DNA of 64,000 nucleotides from NCBI RefSeq assembly GCF_900169265.1, contig NZ_FXYX01000009.1:1-64000 (forward strand), given 5' to 3'. Source of the DNA: Brevibacterium iodinum ATCC 49514. GTDB lineage: Bacteria; Actinomycetota; Actinomycetes; Actinomycetales; Brevibacteriaceae. Both the position numbers and the translations under genes were made by a program. The notes beneath the pieces were generated by a model. That model ran no database searches. It saw only the letters and a program-made list of their open reading frames with translations, and was not told the origin of the DNA. Each line of letters starts with the position of its first letter. Position 1 is the stretch's first letter. This document shows positions 45,920-55,295 of the stretch, piece after piece.

Positions 45920-47119
45920 CTACCGCCCCGCCTCGATCCACTCCTTGAGGCGGCCGAGACCGGTCGTGATCGCGGTTTCGTCGATACCCGAATAGGCCAG
46001 TCGAATGTACGACCGTTCCTCACCGGGCTGCGGTGAACCGAAGTGCTCGCGAGTGCAGAATGAGACACCAGTGGCATGCAGTGCCTCGGTGGTGAAGTCC
46101 GCCAGGGTCGCGATTCCCTTCGCCTCCATCGCCTCGGTGACATCGGGGAAGACGTAGAACGTCGAGCCCGGTGTCGCCACGGACATACCGGGAATCTCGT
46201 TGAGGAGCCGGCAGGTGGCATCACGCCTCTTGCGCAGCACCTCCAGCATCTGGCCGACCGGCCCCTGCGGTCCGCGCAACGCAGCGATCCCTGCCCACTG
46301 CACGTACTGGTTCGTGCAGGATTCGTCGTTGGTGTTCATCAGCGAGATCGCCTCGGCGACCTCCTTCGGTGCCACCGCGCAGCCGAGCCGCGAACCTGTC
46401 ATCGCGTACTTTTTCGAGAACGTGTAGAGGATCACGGTGCGGTCCCGCATTCCCGGCAGCGCGGCGATCGACTGGGACTTCCCGCGATAGCGCATCTCGA
46501 AGTACGCCTCGTCGGAGAGCACCCACAGGTCGAATTCCTGCGCGATCGCGGCAATGGCTTCACGCTCGCCCGGAGTCGATTCGGCCGAGATCGGGTTCTG
46601 CAGATCGTTGTAGATGATGGCAGTGGTGGTCTCGTCGATCGATGCCCGCAGGTGGTCGAGGTCGATGGCGAAACCGTCGGAGGTCGGAGCATATCGGTAG
46701 GGCAGGGCCGTACCGCCGAGATATTCGATCTGGGATTCGTAGATCGGGAAGCCCGGATTCGGGTAGAGCACGCCTTCACCGGGGTTCATCACGGCTTGGA
46801 GGAATTTCGTGATCACGGGCTTGCCTCCGGTGGTCACGACCACCTCGGCGGGGTCGATCGTCATTCCGCGCCGCGAGCCGATGTCATCGGCGAGCGCCTC
46901 CCGCAGTTCGGGGATCCCCGGTCCCGGGCAGTAGCCGGTCTTGCCGTCGCGGATGGCCTGCTCCATCGCCTCGACGATATGCCCGGCCAAGGGGAAGTTC
47001 AGGTCGCCGAGGTGGAACGGGAAGACCTCGTTGCCCTTCGCCTTCCAATCGGCGGCGGCCTGGGCCACGCGGAAAGCGGTCTCGGTGCCGAGGTTGTCCA
47101 AGCGGCGAGCAGTCTTCAT
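45920..47119 (-). CDS. Class I/II pyridoxal-phosphate aminotransferase
   Basis: This 399-residue fold-type I aminotransferase has the PLP Lys at 236 in YTFSKKYAMTGSRLG, the preceding LSDEAYFEM (Asp), YNDLQNPIS (Asn/Pro loop) and RLAYSG (substrate-carboxylate Arg region). GGKPVI and the ordered motifs place it with the aspartate/aromatic group; the amino donor is not evident. The ATG at 47119 follows AAGGAG. The upstream in-frame ATG at 47263 adds 48 unlike residues. Confidence 0.88.
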   Translation of the reverse strand: MKTARRLDNLGTETAFRVAQAAADWKAKGNEVFPFHLGDLNFPLAGHIVEAMEQAIRDGKTGYCPGPGIPELREALADDIGSRRGMTIDPAEVVVTTGGKPVITKFLQAVMNPGEGVLYPNPGFPIYESQIEYLGGTALPYRYAPTSDGFAIDLDHLRASIDETTTAIIYNDLQNPISAESTPGEREAIAAIAQEFDLWVLSDEAYFEMRYRGKSQSIAALPGMRDRTVILYTFSKKYAMTGSRLGCAVAPKEVAEAISLMNTNDESCTNQYVQWAGIAALRGPQGPVGQMLEVLRKRRDATCRLLNEIPGMSVATPGSTFYVFPDVTEAMEAKGIATLADFTTEALHATGVSFCTREHFGSPQPGEERSYIRLAYSGIDETAITTGLGRLKEWIEAGR

Positions 47120-47289
47120 CGTCGACTCCTTCTTCGGGGCCCATCTCTTCGAGGGCAATACTGAGGTGTCCGTGCTGGGGTGTCCATGCGTGCTGCGCAA
47201 CGCGGGACGAAACCGTCCCCGGACCACGGTGCGCACCGGTTCACTCACGATAGAGCACCTCACCAGGGATTGTCAGCGGTGTCCGAGAT

Positions 47290-47847
47290 TCATCCGACGG
47301 CGAGCGCGCTGCGTCCGGCGAGCAGACACCACAGACCGATGCCCAGGAACACCGGAGCGCCGAGGATGCCGCACCAGAAACTCGGCGCCGCGGTCCCGCG
47401 CGGCAGGATGAACGCGACCACCGCGACGATGGTCAGCAGCAACCCCGCCAGATGAAGGACGGGCTGGCCGAAGACGACGGCGAGCGCGAAGAAGTGGATG
47501 CCGACGATCGCTAGGATGAGCGGAGCGATGTTCTCGGTCTGGCCGGCGCGGATGAGGAAGAAGCTCACCACCGCGGCGATGACGACCTCGGCCCAGAACA
47601 CGATGAGGTAGAGCGTGAAGGCGACGGTCCCGGTGGTGAAAGCGCTGGGTTCCGACCAGTTGCCGATGGCGGTGAGAATACTCGGCACTGCGAGTGTGAG
47701 GCCCGCGACTCCGAGACCGGCGAGCACGAGCCGCCAGACCAGTGCTCTGGGCGGTGCTTCCTGTGCCCAGCCTGACCAGATGAACGCGGCGAGGCCGAAG
47801 ATCGCGCCGATCATGACGAGGTCGCGCGAGTATGCCACGTCGATCAT
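47290..47847 (-). CDS. Multi-pass membrane protein, unknown
   Basis: This 185-residue protein has about six membrane helices (DLVMIGAIFGLAAFIWSGWA; LVLAGLGVAGLTLAVP; VAFTLYLIVFWAEVVIAAVVSFFL; APLILAIVGIHFFALAVVFG; LLLTIVAVVAFIL; a C-terminal one). No family motif is visible to me. The ATG at 47847 follows AAAGGGATCGAGG. The longer frame up to 48150 reads like an antisense shadow, being Arg-rich, so I exclude it. Confidence 0.65.
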   Translation of the reverse strand: MIDVAYSRDLVMIGAIFGLAAFIWSGWAQEAPPRALVWRLVLAGLGVAGLTLAVPSILTAIGNWSEPSAFTTGTVAFTLYLIVFWAEVVIAAVVSFFLIRAGQTENIAPLILAIVGIHFFALAVVFGQPVLHLAGLLLTIVAVVAFILPRGTAAPSFWCGILGAPVFLGIGLWCLLAGRSALAVG

Positions 47848-47888
47848 CCTCGATCCCTTTCGTCCGTGCGGGCCGTCTTCGACACTAC

Positions 47889-48137
47889 TCAACAAAGAGG
47901 ATCCGCGCCCATGACGTTTTCCCGACTCCCTCGGCTCTGCGCGCCGCCGATGGTGCCGAGTTCGGCGAGTCTCGTCGTCACACTCGCCTCCCCCGCCGAG
48001 GATGTCGCCCCTTCCAGCCTCACCGATCCAACCGCGTCGGGCCCTCCCGCCGAGGCGGGCGAGACCTTCTGCCAGTCCTCGATCGGTTCGTGGCTGAGTG
48101 GGAATTCGTGGGTGTCGATCGGCTCCATTGCGCTCAT
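47889..48137 (-). pseudogene. Possible N-terminal remnant of a cupin-like gene
   Basis: The frame starting at 48137 opens MSAMEPIDTHEFPLSHEPIEDW with third-position GC like a real gene, then drifts into low-complexity residues and stops at 47889. Openings of this kind occur in cupin proteins that partner FAD amine oxidases such as the one at 48317. I read it as a gene truncated at its 3' end, or a chance frame. The 469-bp gap 47848-48316 holds nothing else I can name; 48205-48270 is AT-rich and may contain the promoter of the next gene. Confidence 0.35.
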
Positions 48138-48316
48138 GCGAACAGTGCAATCAGTCAGTCCGCTCATGTACGGCCGTGACGAGGAAATCAGTAGGCTGTC
48201 GAGGTTGTTTCAGCAATAAATACAAATCGGCACAACTATTTACTTCACCTTGAGCGTGAGATAGAACTGTTTTCGTAGGCGACCGCATGGTCCGCCTCGA
48301 GTTCAGGAGATGATCT

Positions 48317-49771
48317 GTGTCCTACTTCAATGGTGAAGCCTCACACTGGCTGGCGGCCTCCCCCGCCGAAACCCACGACCCCGCACCGCTGCCACGAGAG
48401 AAACAAGATCTCGTCATCGTCGGCGGCGGACTGACCGGCCTGTGGTCGGCTTATTACGCCAGGCAGGCCCACCCCGATTGGGCGATCACTATTATCGAGG
48501 CCCGCCACATCGGCTACGGCGCCTCCGGCCGCAACGGAGGGTGGCTCTCGACCCTGCTGCCGGGCAATCGCACCAAGTTCGCCGAGGCGGTCGACCGTGC
48601 CCGGAAGAACGATCCCTCCGGGCCGGTCGGCTCGGCAGGGCTCGACGCCGTGGCCAGCGTCAGCGCTTTCCAATCCGCGCTCTTCGACTCCATCGACGAA
48701 GTCCTCGACGTCTGCGAGGCCGAGGGCATCGATGCCCACCAGGTGCGCGGCGGCCATATCGACATCGCTCAGTCGGAGGCCGGGCTGTCCCGGCTGCGCG
48801 ACCTTGAGGCCGGCAACGAGCAGTTCGGATATGGGCCCGAGGATATGCAGTTCCTCGACGCCGAGGCGACTCGTGCCCGCATCAACGTCGACGGGGCGCT
48901 CGGCAGCCTCTACTTCCCCGGTACCGCCGCCATCGATCCTGCACTGCTCACCCGGGGACTCGGCCACGTGCTCAGGGAACAGGGCGTGACCATCTGTGAG
49001 GCCACCTCGGCGAGGCATATCCGAAAGAATTCGGTCGCCACGGACCGCGGGCCGGTGCACGCGGACACGATCTTCGTGTGTCTCGAGGGGTATTCGGACA
49101 CGGTCGGCGGCGACCTGCCGGGCCTGCAGGGACGGCAGGTCATCCCGGTGTTCTCGTCGATGATCGCAACCGAGCCGCTGCCGGGCGACGCGTGGGCGTC
49201 GATCGGCTGGGAGGGGCGCGAATGCCTCGGCGACACGGCGCACACGTTCATCTATGCCCAGCGCACAGCTGATGGCCGGATCGCGCTCGGCGGCCGTGGG
49301 GCGCCTTATGCTTTCCGGTCGGGCCTGCCCGGTGACGGTGAGGTCCCCGCCGAGGTGGTCGACCTGTTGGCCGGGCGCCTGTCCTCGCTCTTCCCGGACC
49401 TCGAGTTCGAGGTTGCGCATGCCTGGCGCGGTGCGCTCGGGGTGACCAGAGACTGGTGCGCCGGCATCTTCTTCGACCCGACACAGCGCATCGGGGTGGC
49501 CCGCGGCTATGCCGGGCACGGGGTGACGGCGACTCATCTGGCGGCGAAGACCCTGCTCGATCGGGCCGCCGGGGCATCGACGCCCTTGACCGGGCTGCCG
49601 TGGAACGACCACTTCTCCGGACAGTGGGAGCCCGAACCGATTCGCTGGTTGGGCATCCGGTCGATGTACAAGATCTTCGGCATTGCCGATGCGTGGGAGT
49701 CAGCGACCGGGGCGAAGAAGACGAGCCTGCTCGCCCGGTTCGGTTCTCGGCTGGCTGGCCTGTACGAGTAG
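48317..49771 (+). CDS. FAD-dependent amine oxidoreductase (PuuB/DAO-like)
   Basis: This 484-residue protein has the dinucleotide-binding motif LVIVGGGLTGLWSAYYA (about residues 32-48), the Glu of IIEARHIGYGASGRNGGW (FAD ribose), and the C-terminal VARGYAGHGVTATHLA loop of the DAO family. GASGRNGGW is the mark of gamma-glutamylputrescine oxidase and related amine oxidases. The GTG start has AGGAGA 7 nt upstream. The aminotransferase 200 bp downstream on the same strand may work on the product. The substrate, perhaps a polyamine derivative, is inferred. Confidence 0.87.
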   Translation: MSYFNGEASHWLAASPAETHDPAPLPREKQDLVIVGGGLTGLWSAYYARQAHPDWAITIIEARHIGYGASGRNGGWLSTLLPGNRTKFAEAVDRARKNDPSGPVGSAGLDAVASVSAFQSALFDSIDEVLDVCEAEGIDAHQVRGGHIDIAQSEAGLSRLRDLEAGNEQFGYGPEDMQFLDAEATRARINVDGALGSLYFPGTAAIDPALLTRGLGHVLREQGVTICEATSARHIRKNSVATDRGPVHADTIFVCLEGYSDTVGGDLPGLQGRQVIPVFSSMIATEPLPGDAWASIGWEGRECLGDTAHTFIYAQRTADGRIALGGRGAPYAFRSGLPGDGEVPAEVVDLLAGRLSSLFPDLEFEVAHAWRGALGVTRDWCAGIFFDPTQRIGVARGYAGHGVTATHLAAKTLLDRAAGASTPLTGLPWNDHFSGQWEPEPIRWLGIRSMYKIFGIADAWESATGAKKTSLLARFGSRLAGLYE

Positions 49772-49805
49772 ACGGGGCGGGGCTCCACCAGTCCTACCAG
49801 CTCCA

Positions 49806-49869
49806 CCAGCTCGGTGAAACTGCATCAGCTCGGTGCAGGGACCAAGCCGGCGCAGTTTCACCAAGCTGG
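49806..49869. terminator. Stem-loop between the FAD oxidase and aminotransferase genes
   Basis: CCAGCTCGGTGAAACTGC (49806-49823) pairs with GCAGTTTCACCAAGCTGG (49852-49869) at 17 of 18 positions, with a 28-nt loop. It suggests that the two genes are separate transcripts. Confidence 0.5.
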
Positions 49870-49973
49870 GTATCGAAGCAATGTGGAGCAGCGCATAGTG
49901 AACGCACGGCCGCCCCGGTCTCGCCTCGTGACCGGCTCATAACGCACCCGAACGACAGGAGGACACTGACAGC

Positions 49974-51164
49974 ATGACGGACACGCACCCTCGCATCTCC
50001 CCCATGGCCGCTTCCTACCCCGCCTCGAGCATCCGCAAGATGTTCAACCTCGCCCTTGACTTCCCCGAGGCCGTGAAGCTCACCGTCGGCGAGCCGGACT
50101 TCACCACTCCGGAGCACATCAAGGCCGCCGGCATCCGAGCGATCGAGAACGATAACACCCGCTACGTCGCCAATGCAGGCATCCCCGAACTGCGGCAGGC
50201 GATCGCCCGGAAGTACTCGAATCGGTGGAATCGCAGCATCGCCCCCGAGAACGTCATGGTCTCCTTCGGCGCGATGGAAGCGCTCACCTTCGCCCTCGAC
50301 GTCACTGTCACCCCAGGGGATGAGGTCATCATTCCCGATCCGAGCTTCCCCAACTACATGGGTCAGGTGCACCGCCTTGGCGGGGTCGCCGTGTCTGTGC
50401 CCGTCACCGAGGACAACGATTTCAAACTCCGCGCCGAGGATGTCCGCTCAGCGATCACGGACAGGACCGCTGCGGTGATCATCAACAGTCCGTCGAACCC
50501 TTTGGGTTCGGTCATGGATCGGGCCGACCTCGAGCAGATCGCTGCGCTGGCCGATGAGCACGGGTTCACCGTCATCTCCGATGAGGTCTATGACGAGATG
50601 GTCTTCGACGATGCCGTCTTCACATCCATCGCCGAGGTGAAACCATCCACCGCCGAGGCGGGGGCTGAGTTCGATCGATTCCTGGCCATCGGCAGCTTCT
50701 CGAAGACCTATGCCATGACCGGCTGGCGGTGCGGTTTTGTCATCGGCTCCGAAGATTTCATCGCCCCGATGGCACTGCTGCAGGAGGGGCTGACCTCGAG
50801 TCTGCCCGGATTCGTCCAGGAGGCCGCCGTCGCCGCGATTGAGGGGCCGCAGACCGCCGTCGAGGAGATGGTCGCCTCGTATGCCAGGCGGCGTGAGCTC
50901 ATGGTCGAACGCATCAACGCCATCGAGGGCTTGAACCTGCTGCGCCCTGCGGCGACGTTCTATGCCTGGGTGAACGTGTCCGAGTGGGGGCTGGACTCAT
51001 GGGAGCTGGCGACACAGCTGCTCGAGAAGCACAATCTCGCGACGGTCCCCGGTTCGGCCTTCGGCCCGGCCGGCGAAGGCTACCTGCGTCTGACCTTCGC
51101 GGTGTCGGACGAGACCATCAACACCGCGTGCGACCGGCTGGAGGCCTTCGCCGCTGGCCGGTGA
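49974..51164 (+). CDS. Class I/II PLP aminotransferase (aspartate type)
   Basis: This 396-residue aminotransferase has the PLP Lys at 244 in SFSKTYAMTGWRCG, VISDEVYDEM, INSPSNPLGS and RLTFAVS. It resembles the pyridoxal-5'-phosphate group annotated as aspartate or methionine aminotransferases. Between FTSIA and FLAIGSFSK lies an extra stretch of about 15 residues (EVKPSTAEAGAEFD) not found in the other aminotransferase of this window. AGGAGG lies 11 nt before the ATG, rather far. The substrate is unknown. Confidence 0.88.
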   Translation: MTDTHPRISPMAASYPASSIRKMFNLALDFPEAVKLTVGEPDFTTPEHIKAAGIRAIENDNTRYVANAGIPELRQAIARKYSNRWNRSIAPENVMVSFGAMEALTFALDVTVTPGDEVIIPDPSFPNYMGQVHRLGGVAVSVPVTEDNDFKLRAEDVRSAITDRTAAVIINSPSNPLGSVMDRADLEQIAALADEHGFTVISDEVYDEMVFDDAVFTSIAEVKPSTAEAGAEFDRFLAIGSFSKTYAMTGWRCGFVIGSEDFIAPMALLQEGLTSSLPGFVQEAAVAAIEGPQTAVEEMVASYARRRELMVERINAIEGLNLLRPAATFYAWVNVSEWGLDSWELATQLLEKHNLATVPGSAFGPAGEGYLRLTFAVSDETINTACDRLEAFAAGR

Positions 51165-51264
51165 TGCCAGGAGTGTTGAGCCACCGAGCGCTCAAGTTAC
51201 CGTCGACCGCGCATCGCATAGCGTGAGCGGTCGGAGGGAAGATGCACGGTCGCTGATCCGCACC

Positions 51265-51915
51265 TCACTCCACCGCGGCGAGCGCTGAATTCCAGCTTCC
51301 GTAGAACTTCCGGACGGCCGCGGCCGAGGGCACCTCGCCCTTATGCTCGGCGGCGTATTCGGTGTAAGCCTTGTAGGTCGCGGCGGTCCCGCGTGATTCG
51401 CAGTCGGCGAGGAATTCGGCAATCGCCTTGCCGTAGGCATCTGCGTCGAAGCGCAGCTGCCCCTTGGCTCGGCCGATTTTGTTCGTCGCCAGCCCCGCCG
51501 CCTTGAGCGCTTCGTTCCAGGACCCGAATCGCTGCACCGCGGTCTGACTGGTCGGCGGCCAGATGGTCGCCCCCTGCGCTGAGGTCGCTCCGAGGCCGTC
51601 GAGCACCGTTTTGCGCAGCTTGTCGTACCCGCTCGCGGTCAGACTTGGGACCTCCGCCCGGCCGCGGACGTACGCAACTGCTGCAGCCACCTCGGCGAGG
51701 GTGGAAGTCACGGACGTCCCTGAGTTCTCGAGTTGGACGGTCAGTGCGGACTCCACCTCCGCGAGGGTCTCCCGGTCGCTGGGACTGAGCTTCGCCGGGT
51801 CGGCGCTCGCGGGGATCCCCGGCGCGCCGGTGGAATCGAGGCTGCGGGCGGTGACGAATAGCAGCGCACCGAGCACGGCCAGCGACGAGGTGTGGGTTCT
51901 CCCGGTATCAGACAT
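51265..51915 (-). CDS. Hypothetical protein with homing-endonuclease-associated repeats
   Basis: This 216-residue protein has an N-terminal hydrophobic segment (LAVLGALLFVTA), a variable middle, and two copies of the WN-containing repeat seen beside HNH enzymes (FGSWNEALKAAGL and YGSWNSALAAVE). The repeats are thought to bind DNA. No nuclease domain is attached. The membrane segment in front of such a repeat is odd. Function is unknown. Confidence 0.6.
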   Translation of the reverse strand: MSDTGRTHTSSLAVLGALLFVTARSLDSTGAPGIPASADPAKLSPSDRETLAEVESALTVQLENSGTSVTSTLAEVAAAVAYVRGRAEVPSLTASGYDKLRKTVLDGLGATSAQGATIWPPTSQTAVQRFGSWNEALKAAGLATNKIGRAKGQLRFDADAYGKAIAEFLADCESRGTAATYKAYTEYAAEHKGEVPSAAAVRKFYGSWNSALAAVE

Positions 51916-52008
51916 TCATCCCATTGTACGATCCCAGATCCACGATCGCGCCGACAAACGGAAGCGGATGCACCCGATCACGGACGATCTCTCCGCCGGC
52001 GCTCAGCC

Positions 52009-52679
52009 TCAGCCTCCAAGCAGGGCGAGCGAACCGGTGGCGATGAGCGTGGTCAGGGTCGTCCAGGCGATGATCGCGATGCCCTGCCACAGCAGGATCC
52101 ACGAGGTCTTCACACCGGCACTGACGAGGATCGTCGAGGTGATCTGGGTGGGAATCGCCAGCGGCCCGAGCAGGCTCGCACCGGGAACGCCGAAGCGGGT
52201 GAGAAACCTCTTGAACTTGACCCGCCCCTTGGACTCGGGCTTCCCGCCTTCACCGAGGTGGCTCTCCGTCACCGTGACACCTGCGGTGGCAGCGGCGGGA
52301 GAATCAATCGACGATGGGCCGACGGGAGCATCGATCCCTGACCGATCGGCTGCAGCGGTCGACTGCGCAGGCTCAGCCGTCGCGGCGTCGGCGAACCCGC
52401 CTGCCCCGACGGCCGCGAGCTCTCGTTTTTCGCTCTGACGATTCACGACGGCGCGGCGGGCCCGAGCTCCGAGGAGCACGACGACGGTGACGCAGATGAA
52501 GTTGCCGACGGCCCGGCGATGCCGGCTAGTACGGGATTCATCCCGGCCCAGACTCCGATGATCGAGGAGATCTCACCTTCGATGAAGGGGATCGCCCCGG
52601 CAGCCGCGATGATGAATGGCTGAAACAGGTCAGGAACCTGAGCGGCGAGACCTTGGAAGAAATCGATGATGGGGTTCAC
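52009..52679 (-). pseudogene. Small multidrug export protein family gene, frameshifted
   Basis: From the GTG at 52679 (AGGAGG upstream) the frame reads LFQPFIIAAAGAIPFIEGE...GVWAGMNPVLAGIAG, which is the start of a small-exporter membrane protein. It then enters low complexity. The other frame continues GNFICVTVVVLLGARARR and runs to a stop at 52009, with membrane helices and GVPGASLLGPLAIPT. One missing G in the GGG at about 52512-52514 (minus strand) restores a continuous protein (AGIAGAVGNFICVTVVV). Either a real frameshift or a sequencing error in a homopolymer. Confidence 0.75.
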
Positions 52680-52746
52680 GGTGTCCTCCTGAACGTGATC
52701 GGCAGATCCCGGCCCGGAAGAACCGGATCTGATGGTTGATACGTTC

Positions 52747-52777
52747 AGTACAGACTGTGTTCTCAGAACAGGGTCAA
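52747..52777 (-). promoter_or_regulatory. MerR-type promoter of the exporter gene
   Basis: On the minus strand -35 TTGACC (52777-52772) and a candidate -10 TGTACT (52752-52747) are 19 bp apart, the long spacing typical of MerR-controlled promoters. The spacer holds the palindrome TGTTC-TGA-GAACA (52758-52770). A MerR remnant lies just upstream at 52857. Confidence 0.55.
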
Positions 52778-52856
52778 GCCCTCATCGTCTGACCCAGCGA
52801 ATCCTCAGTTATCTTCCCCAGCCGTTGTATTCGTCTCTCCGCCTCAGCCCCCTGCC

Positions 52857-53011
52857 TCAGCCCTCTTCCGCCGCGGCAACGTCCTTGATGAAGGCGATGA
52901 ACCGCTCACGGTCGGCGTCCGGGATATCGAGATTCGGGAAGACAAAGATGAAGGAATCGTATTGACCGTGGTTCCGGTCAGACGCGCCAATTCGCTCGTG
53001 CTCCATCCCAC
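52857..53011 (-). pseudogene. MerR-family regulator remnant joined out of frame to a tail
   Basis: GTG at 53011 has GGAAGGACC upstream and opens VGWSTSELARLTGTTVNT, which is a MerR-type helix-turn-helix start. The next residues leave the family. A different frame then gives QYDSFIFVFPNLDIPDADRE... to the stop at 52857, with good codon use. I infer an internal deletion with frameshift. That second frame also has an ATG at 53006, which would make a 49-residue protein, so an intact small gene cannot be ruled out. Confidence 0.5.
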
Positions 53012-53159
53012 GGTCAGGTCCTTCCGCCGATGCCGTGTGGTCCAGTGTCGATGAGGTCCTCGTCGACTCCCAACACCGCTCAGTCTAAGCGGACGGACTG
53101 ACATGGCGAGCGGGAGAACCGACGTGGACGGTCCGATCCACGCGGACTACCGTGTAACC

Positions 53160-53882
53160 ATGACAGCAGGATTCGATTCGGTCGAGGCCCTCGTCTTCGA
53201 CATGTTCGGCACCGTCGTCGACTGGCGCAGCAGTGTGTCCGCCGAGGTGGCCGTGCACTTGCACGATCATGTTCCCGATTTCGTTCCACTTGAGTTCGCC
53301 GATGCCTGGCGCGCCGAATATCAGCCGTCGATGGAGCGGGTGCGCGATGGTGACCGGGAGTTCGTTCGTCTGGATGTGCTCCACCGGGAGAATCTCGAGA
53401 CCGTGCTCAGGGGTCTCGACGTCGATCCGGACTCGATTCCCGCGCCGGTCCTCGACGAGACCAATCTTGCGTGGCACCGGCTCGATCCGTGGCCGGATGC
53501 GATCGCAGGATTGACCCGCTTGAAGGAGCAGTTCATCATCGCCCCGTTGTCGAATGCGAACATCCGGTTGGCTCTCGACGTCGCCAAACGTGCTGGTGTT
53601 CCCTGGGATGCGATCCTCGGCGCCGAGGTGGCGGGAGCCTATAAGCCGGACCCCGACGCGTATCTGCGGACCGCCGAAATCCTCGGTCTCGAACCGCATC
53701 AAGTCGCCATGGTCGCCGCGCACAACAGTGATCTCGCCGCAGCACAGTCCCTCGGGCTGCGCACGGCTTTCGTTCGTCGCCCCACCGAGCATGGACCCGA
53801 TCAGACCATCGATCTCGAACCCACGGGGGACTGGGACATCATTGCCGAGGACTTCGAAGACCTCGCTGACCGGATCGTCTGA
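53160..53882 (+). CDS. HAD-superfamily hydrolase, haloacid dehalogenase type II
   Basis: This 240-residue protein has the nucleophile Asp14 in VFDMFGTVVDW, a cap domain with the L-2-haloacid-dehalogenase signature (WRAEYQPSMERVRDG), the Ser motif PLSNANIRLAL, Lys in AGAYKPDPDAY and the final MVAAHNSDLAAAQSLGLRTAFV. It likely hydrolyses a 2-haloacid or a small phosphate. The ATG at 53160 follows GTGTAACC directly, so the mRNA may be leaderless. An ATG 57 bp upstream adds unlike residues. Confidence 0.85.
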   Translation: MTAGFDSVEALVFDMFGTVVDWRSSVSAEVAVHLHDHVPDFVPLEFADAWRAEYQPSMERVRDGDREFVRLDVLHRENLETVLRGLDVDPDSIPAPVLDETNLAWHRLDPWPDAIAGLTRLKEQFIIAPLSNANIRLALDVAKRAGVPWDAILGAEVAGAYKPDPDAYLRTAEILGLEPHQVAMVAAHNSDLAAAQSLGLRTAFVRRPTEHGPDQTIDLEPTGDWDIIAEDFEDLADRIV

Positions 53883-53936
53883 CGCATCGCCTCGATCGGG
53901 TGCTGGGCCGGCAGTACCTGCAGAACGCCGATGCGC

Positions 53937-54613
53937 CTATTTCAACGGCTCCAACCCACACCACTCGGCGGTGAAGAGAGCGATGGTCTCCGTGATGTTG
54001 CGGACGGACTCAATGTGGACGCGCTCGTCGAAGGCATGGATGTCGAGGGATCGGGGGCCGTAGGTCAGAGTCGGCCTCGATCCGTAGTTCGTGTACACCC
54101 GGCCGTCGAGGTAGCCCGGCGTGGTGAACGACTGCAGGGGGAGGCCGAACACGTCCCGGTGGGCCGAGCCGAGGACGGCCTCAGCTTCTCCGCCTTCGTC
54201 GAGTCGCTATCCTGCGGTGAAGAAGCCGGTTCGCTCCAGATGTGGCAGGCGGCTGTCCTGACCGCGCCGGGCGATGCTCGCGTGCCGGACGTGCTCCTGG
54301 ATCTCTTCCCACGCCTGTTCCGGGTCGAGTGTGCGCAGGTCGGCGATCACGTCATTTGTCGCGTCGAAGGCGTTGAAGCCCTTGCTCATCTCCCGGACAT
54401 GACTCGGTTTCCCCTCGACACGAACGGCGAACCAGGTGACTCCGACGTTGGTTCGAGGGCGGAGCAGTCCAATTCTCCAAGGGTCCGGTCGGAACGACAT
54501 CCACATGACCTTGCAGGATCAGCGATCGGGCCTTGCGAGACTGCCGGCCGATAGCTGCCTACGATGTTGAAGTCTTCGTCGTCGGGCACGTACCTCTGTC
54601 GGCTATTCTGCAT
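53937..54613 (-). pseudogene. M20-family deacylase pseudogene
   Basis: Fragments in three frames read in order as an M20 enzyme: DDEDFNIVGSYRPA, then (after a frame change) SLILQGHVDVVPTGPLENW (the metal-site His-Asp motif), then FAVRVEGKPSHVREMSKGF and, after another break, AEAVLGSAHRDVFGLPLQ, TTPGYLDGRVYTNYG and ETIALFTAEWCGLEPL at the end. The N-terminus is missing and the middle has lost large parts. The gene was an acetylornithine deacetylase/DapE-like deacylase. The stretch 54614-54760 holds no other gene. Confidence 0.78.
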
Positions 54614-54760
54614 TCCTCAACGAGGATCCGGAAGACAGCCACATTTGCTGTCCTTGGTTGCGCACCCCCTCCCCTCATTCGGAATCAGGGTATACCGTGG
54701 CCCACAGGGACGGGTCGACCGACCCGTACTCCATCCACCACCTGACGAAAGGTGACAGAC

Positions 54761-55225
54761 ATGAGTGACACGAGCATCAGCGCTTCGCGGACGATCGATG
54801 CCCCCGTAGAGGACATCTTCCGAGTCCTCTCCAATCCAGAGCGTCATGCCGAGATCGACGGCTCGGGAATGGTCCAGTCGGATGACAAGACCGATCGCAT
54901 CTCCGAGACCGGCCAGGTGTTCACGATGAACATGCACTGGGACAAGATGGGCGGCGACTACAAGACCGACAATCACGTCATCGGCTTTGAGGAGAACAAG
55001 CTTCTCGCCTGGAAGACGGCACCGGCCGGTGAAGAGCCACCGGGTTGGGAGTGGGTCTGGGAGCTCAAGTCCCACAGCCATGACTCGACCGAGGTCTCCG
55101 TGACCTACGATTGGAGCGCTGTCACCGACAAGGAGGTGCTCAAGCAGGTCGACTTCCCGGCCGTCAGCGAAGAGGACCTCGAATCGTCCCTCGGCAACTT
55201 GGCAGCCGCGGTGTCCGGAGTCTGA
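54761..55225 (+). CDS. SRPBCC-family (START-like) protein
   Basis: This 154-residue protein has the SRPBCC opening SASRTIDAPVEDIFRVLSNPERHAEIDG and later strands ending VSVTYDWSAV, with the closing long helix. Such proteins form a hydrophobic pocket; ligands are mostly unknown. The ATG at 54761 follows GAAAGGTG; a GTG at 54752 is less likely. It converges with the gene at 55296. Confidence 0.8.
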   Translation: MSDTSISASRTIDAPVEDIFRVLSNPERHAEIDGSGMVQSDDKTDRISETGQVFTMNMHWDKMGGDYKTDNHVIGFEENKLLAWKTAPAGEEPPGWEWVWELKSHSHDSTEVSVTYDWSAVTDKEVLKQVDFPAVSEEDLESSLGNLAAAVSGV

Positions 55226-55295
55226 CGCCCCGCAGCAGCGCGTCCACCCGGGCTGCTCACGCCTGATGAGGCTGATGAGGCGACCCTGATCGAGC

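Noticed and set aside
47866..48219. A 117-codon plus-strand frame in the gap before the FAD oxidase
   Set aside because: No ribosome site, no family pattern; codon use favours the opposite strand in part of it.
52857..53006. A 49-residue intact small protein from ATG 53006
   Set aside because: It has no good ribosome site of its own and overlaps a MerR-type start in another frame; I prefer a remnant, at modest confidence.
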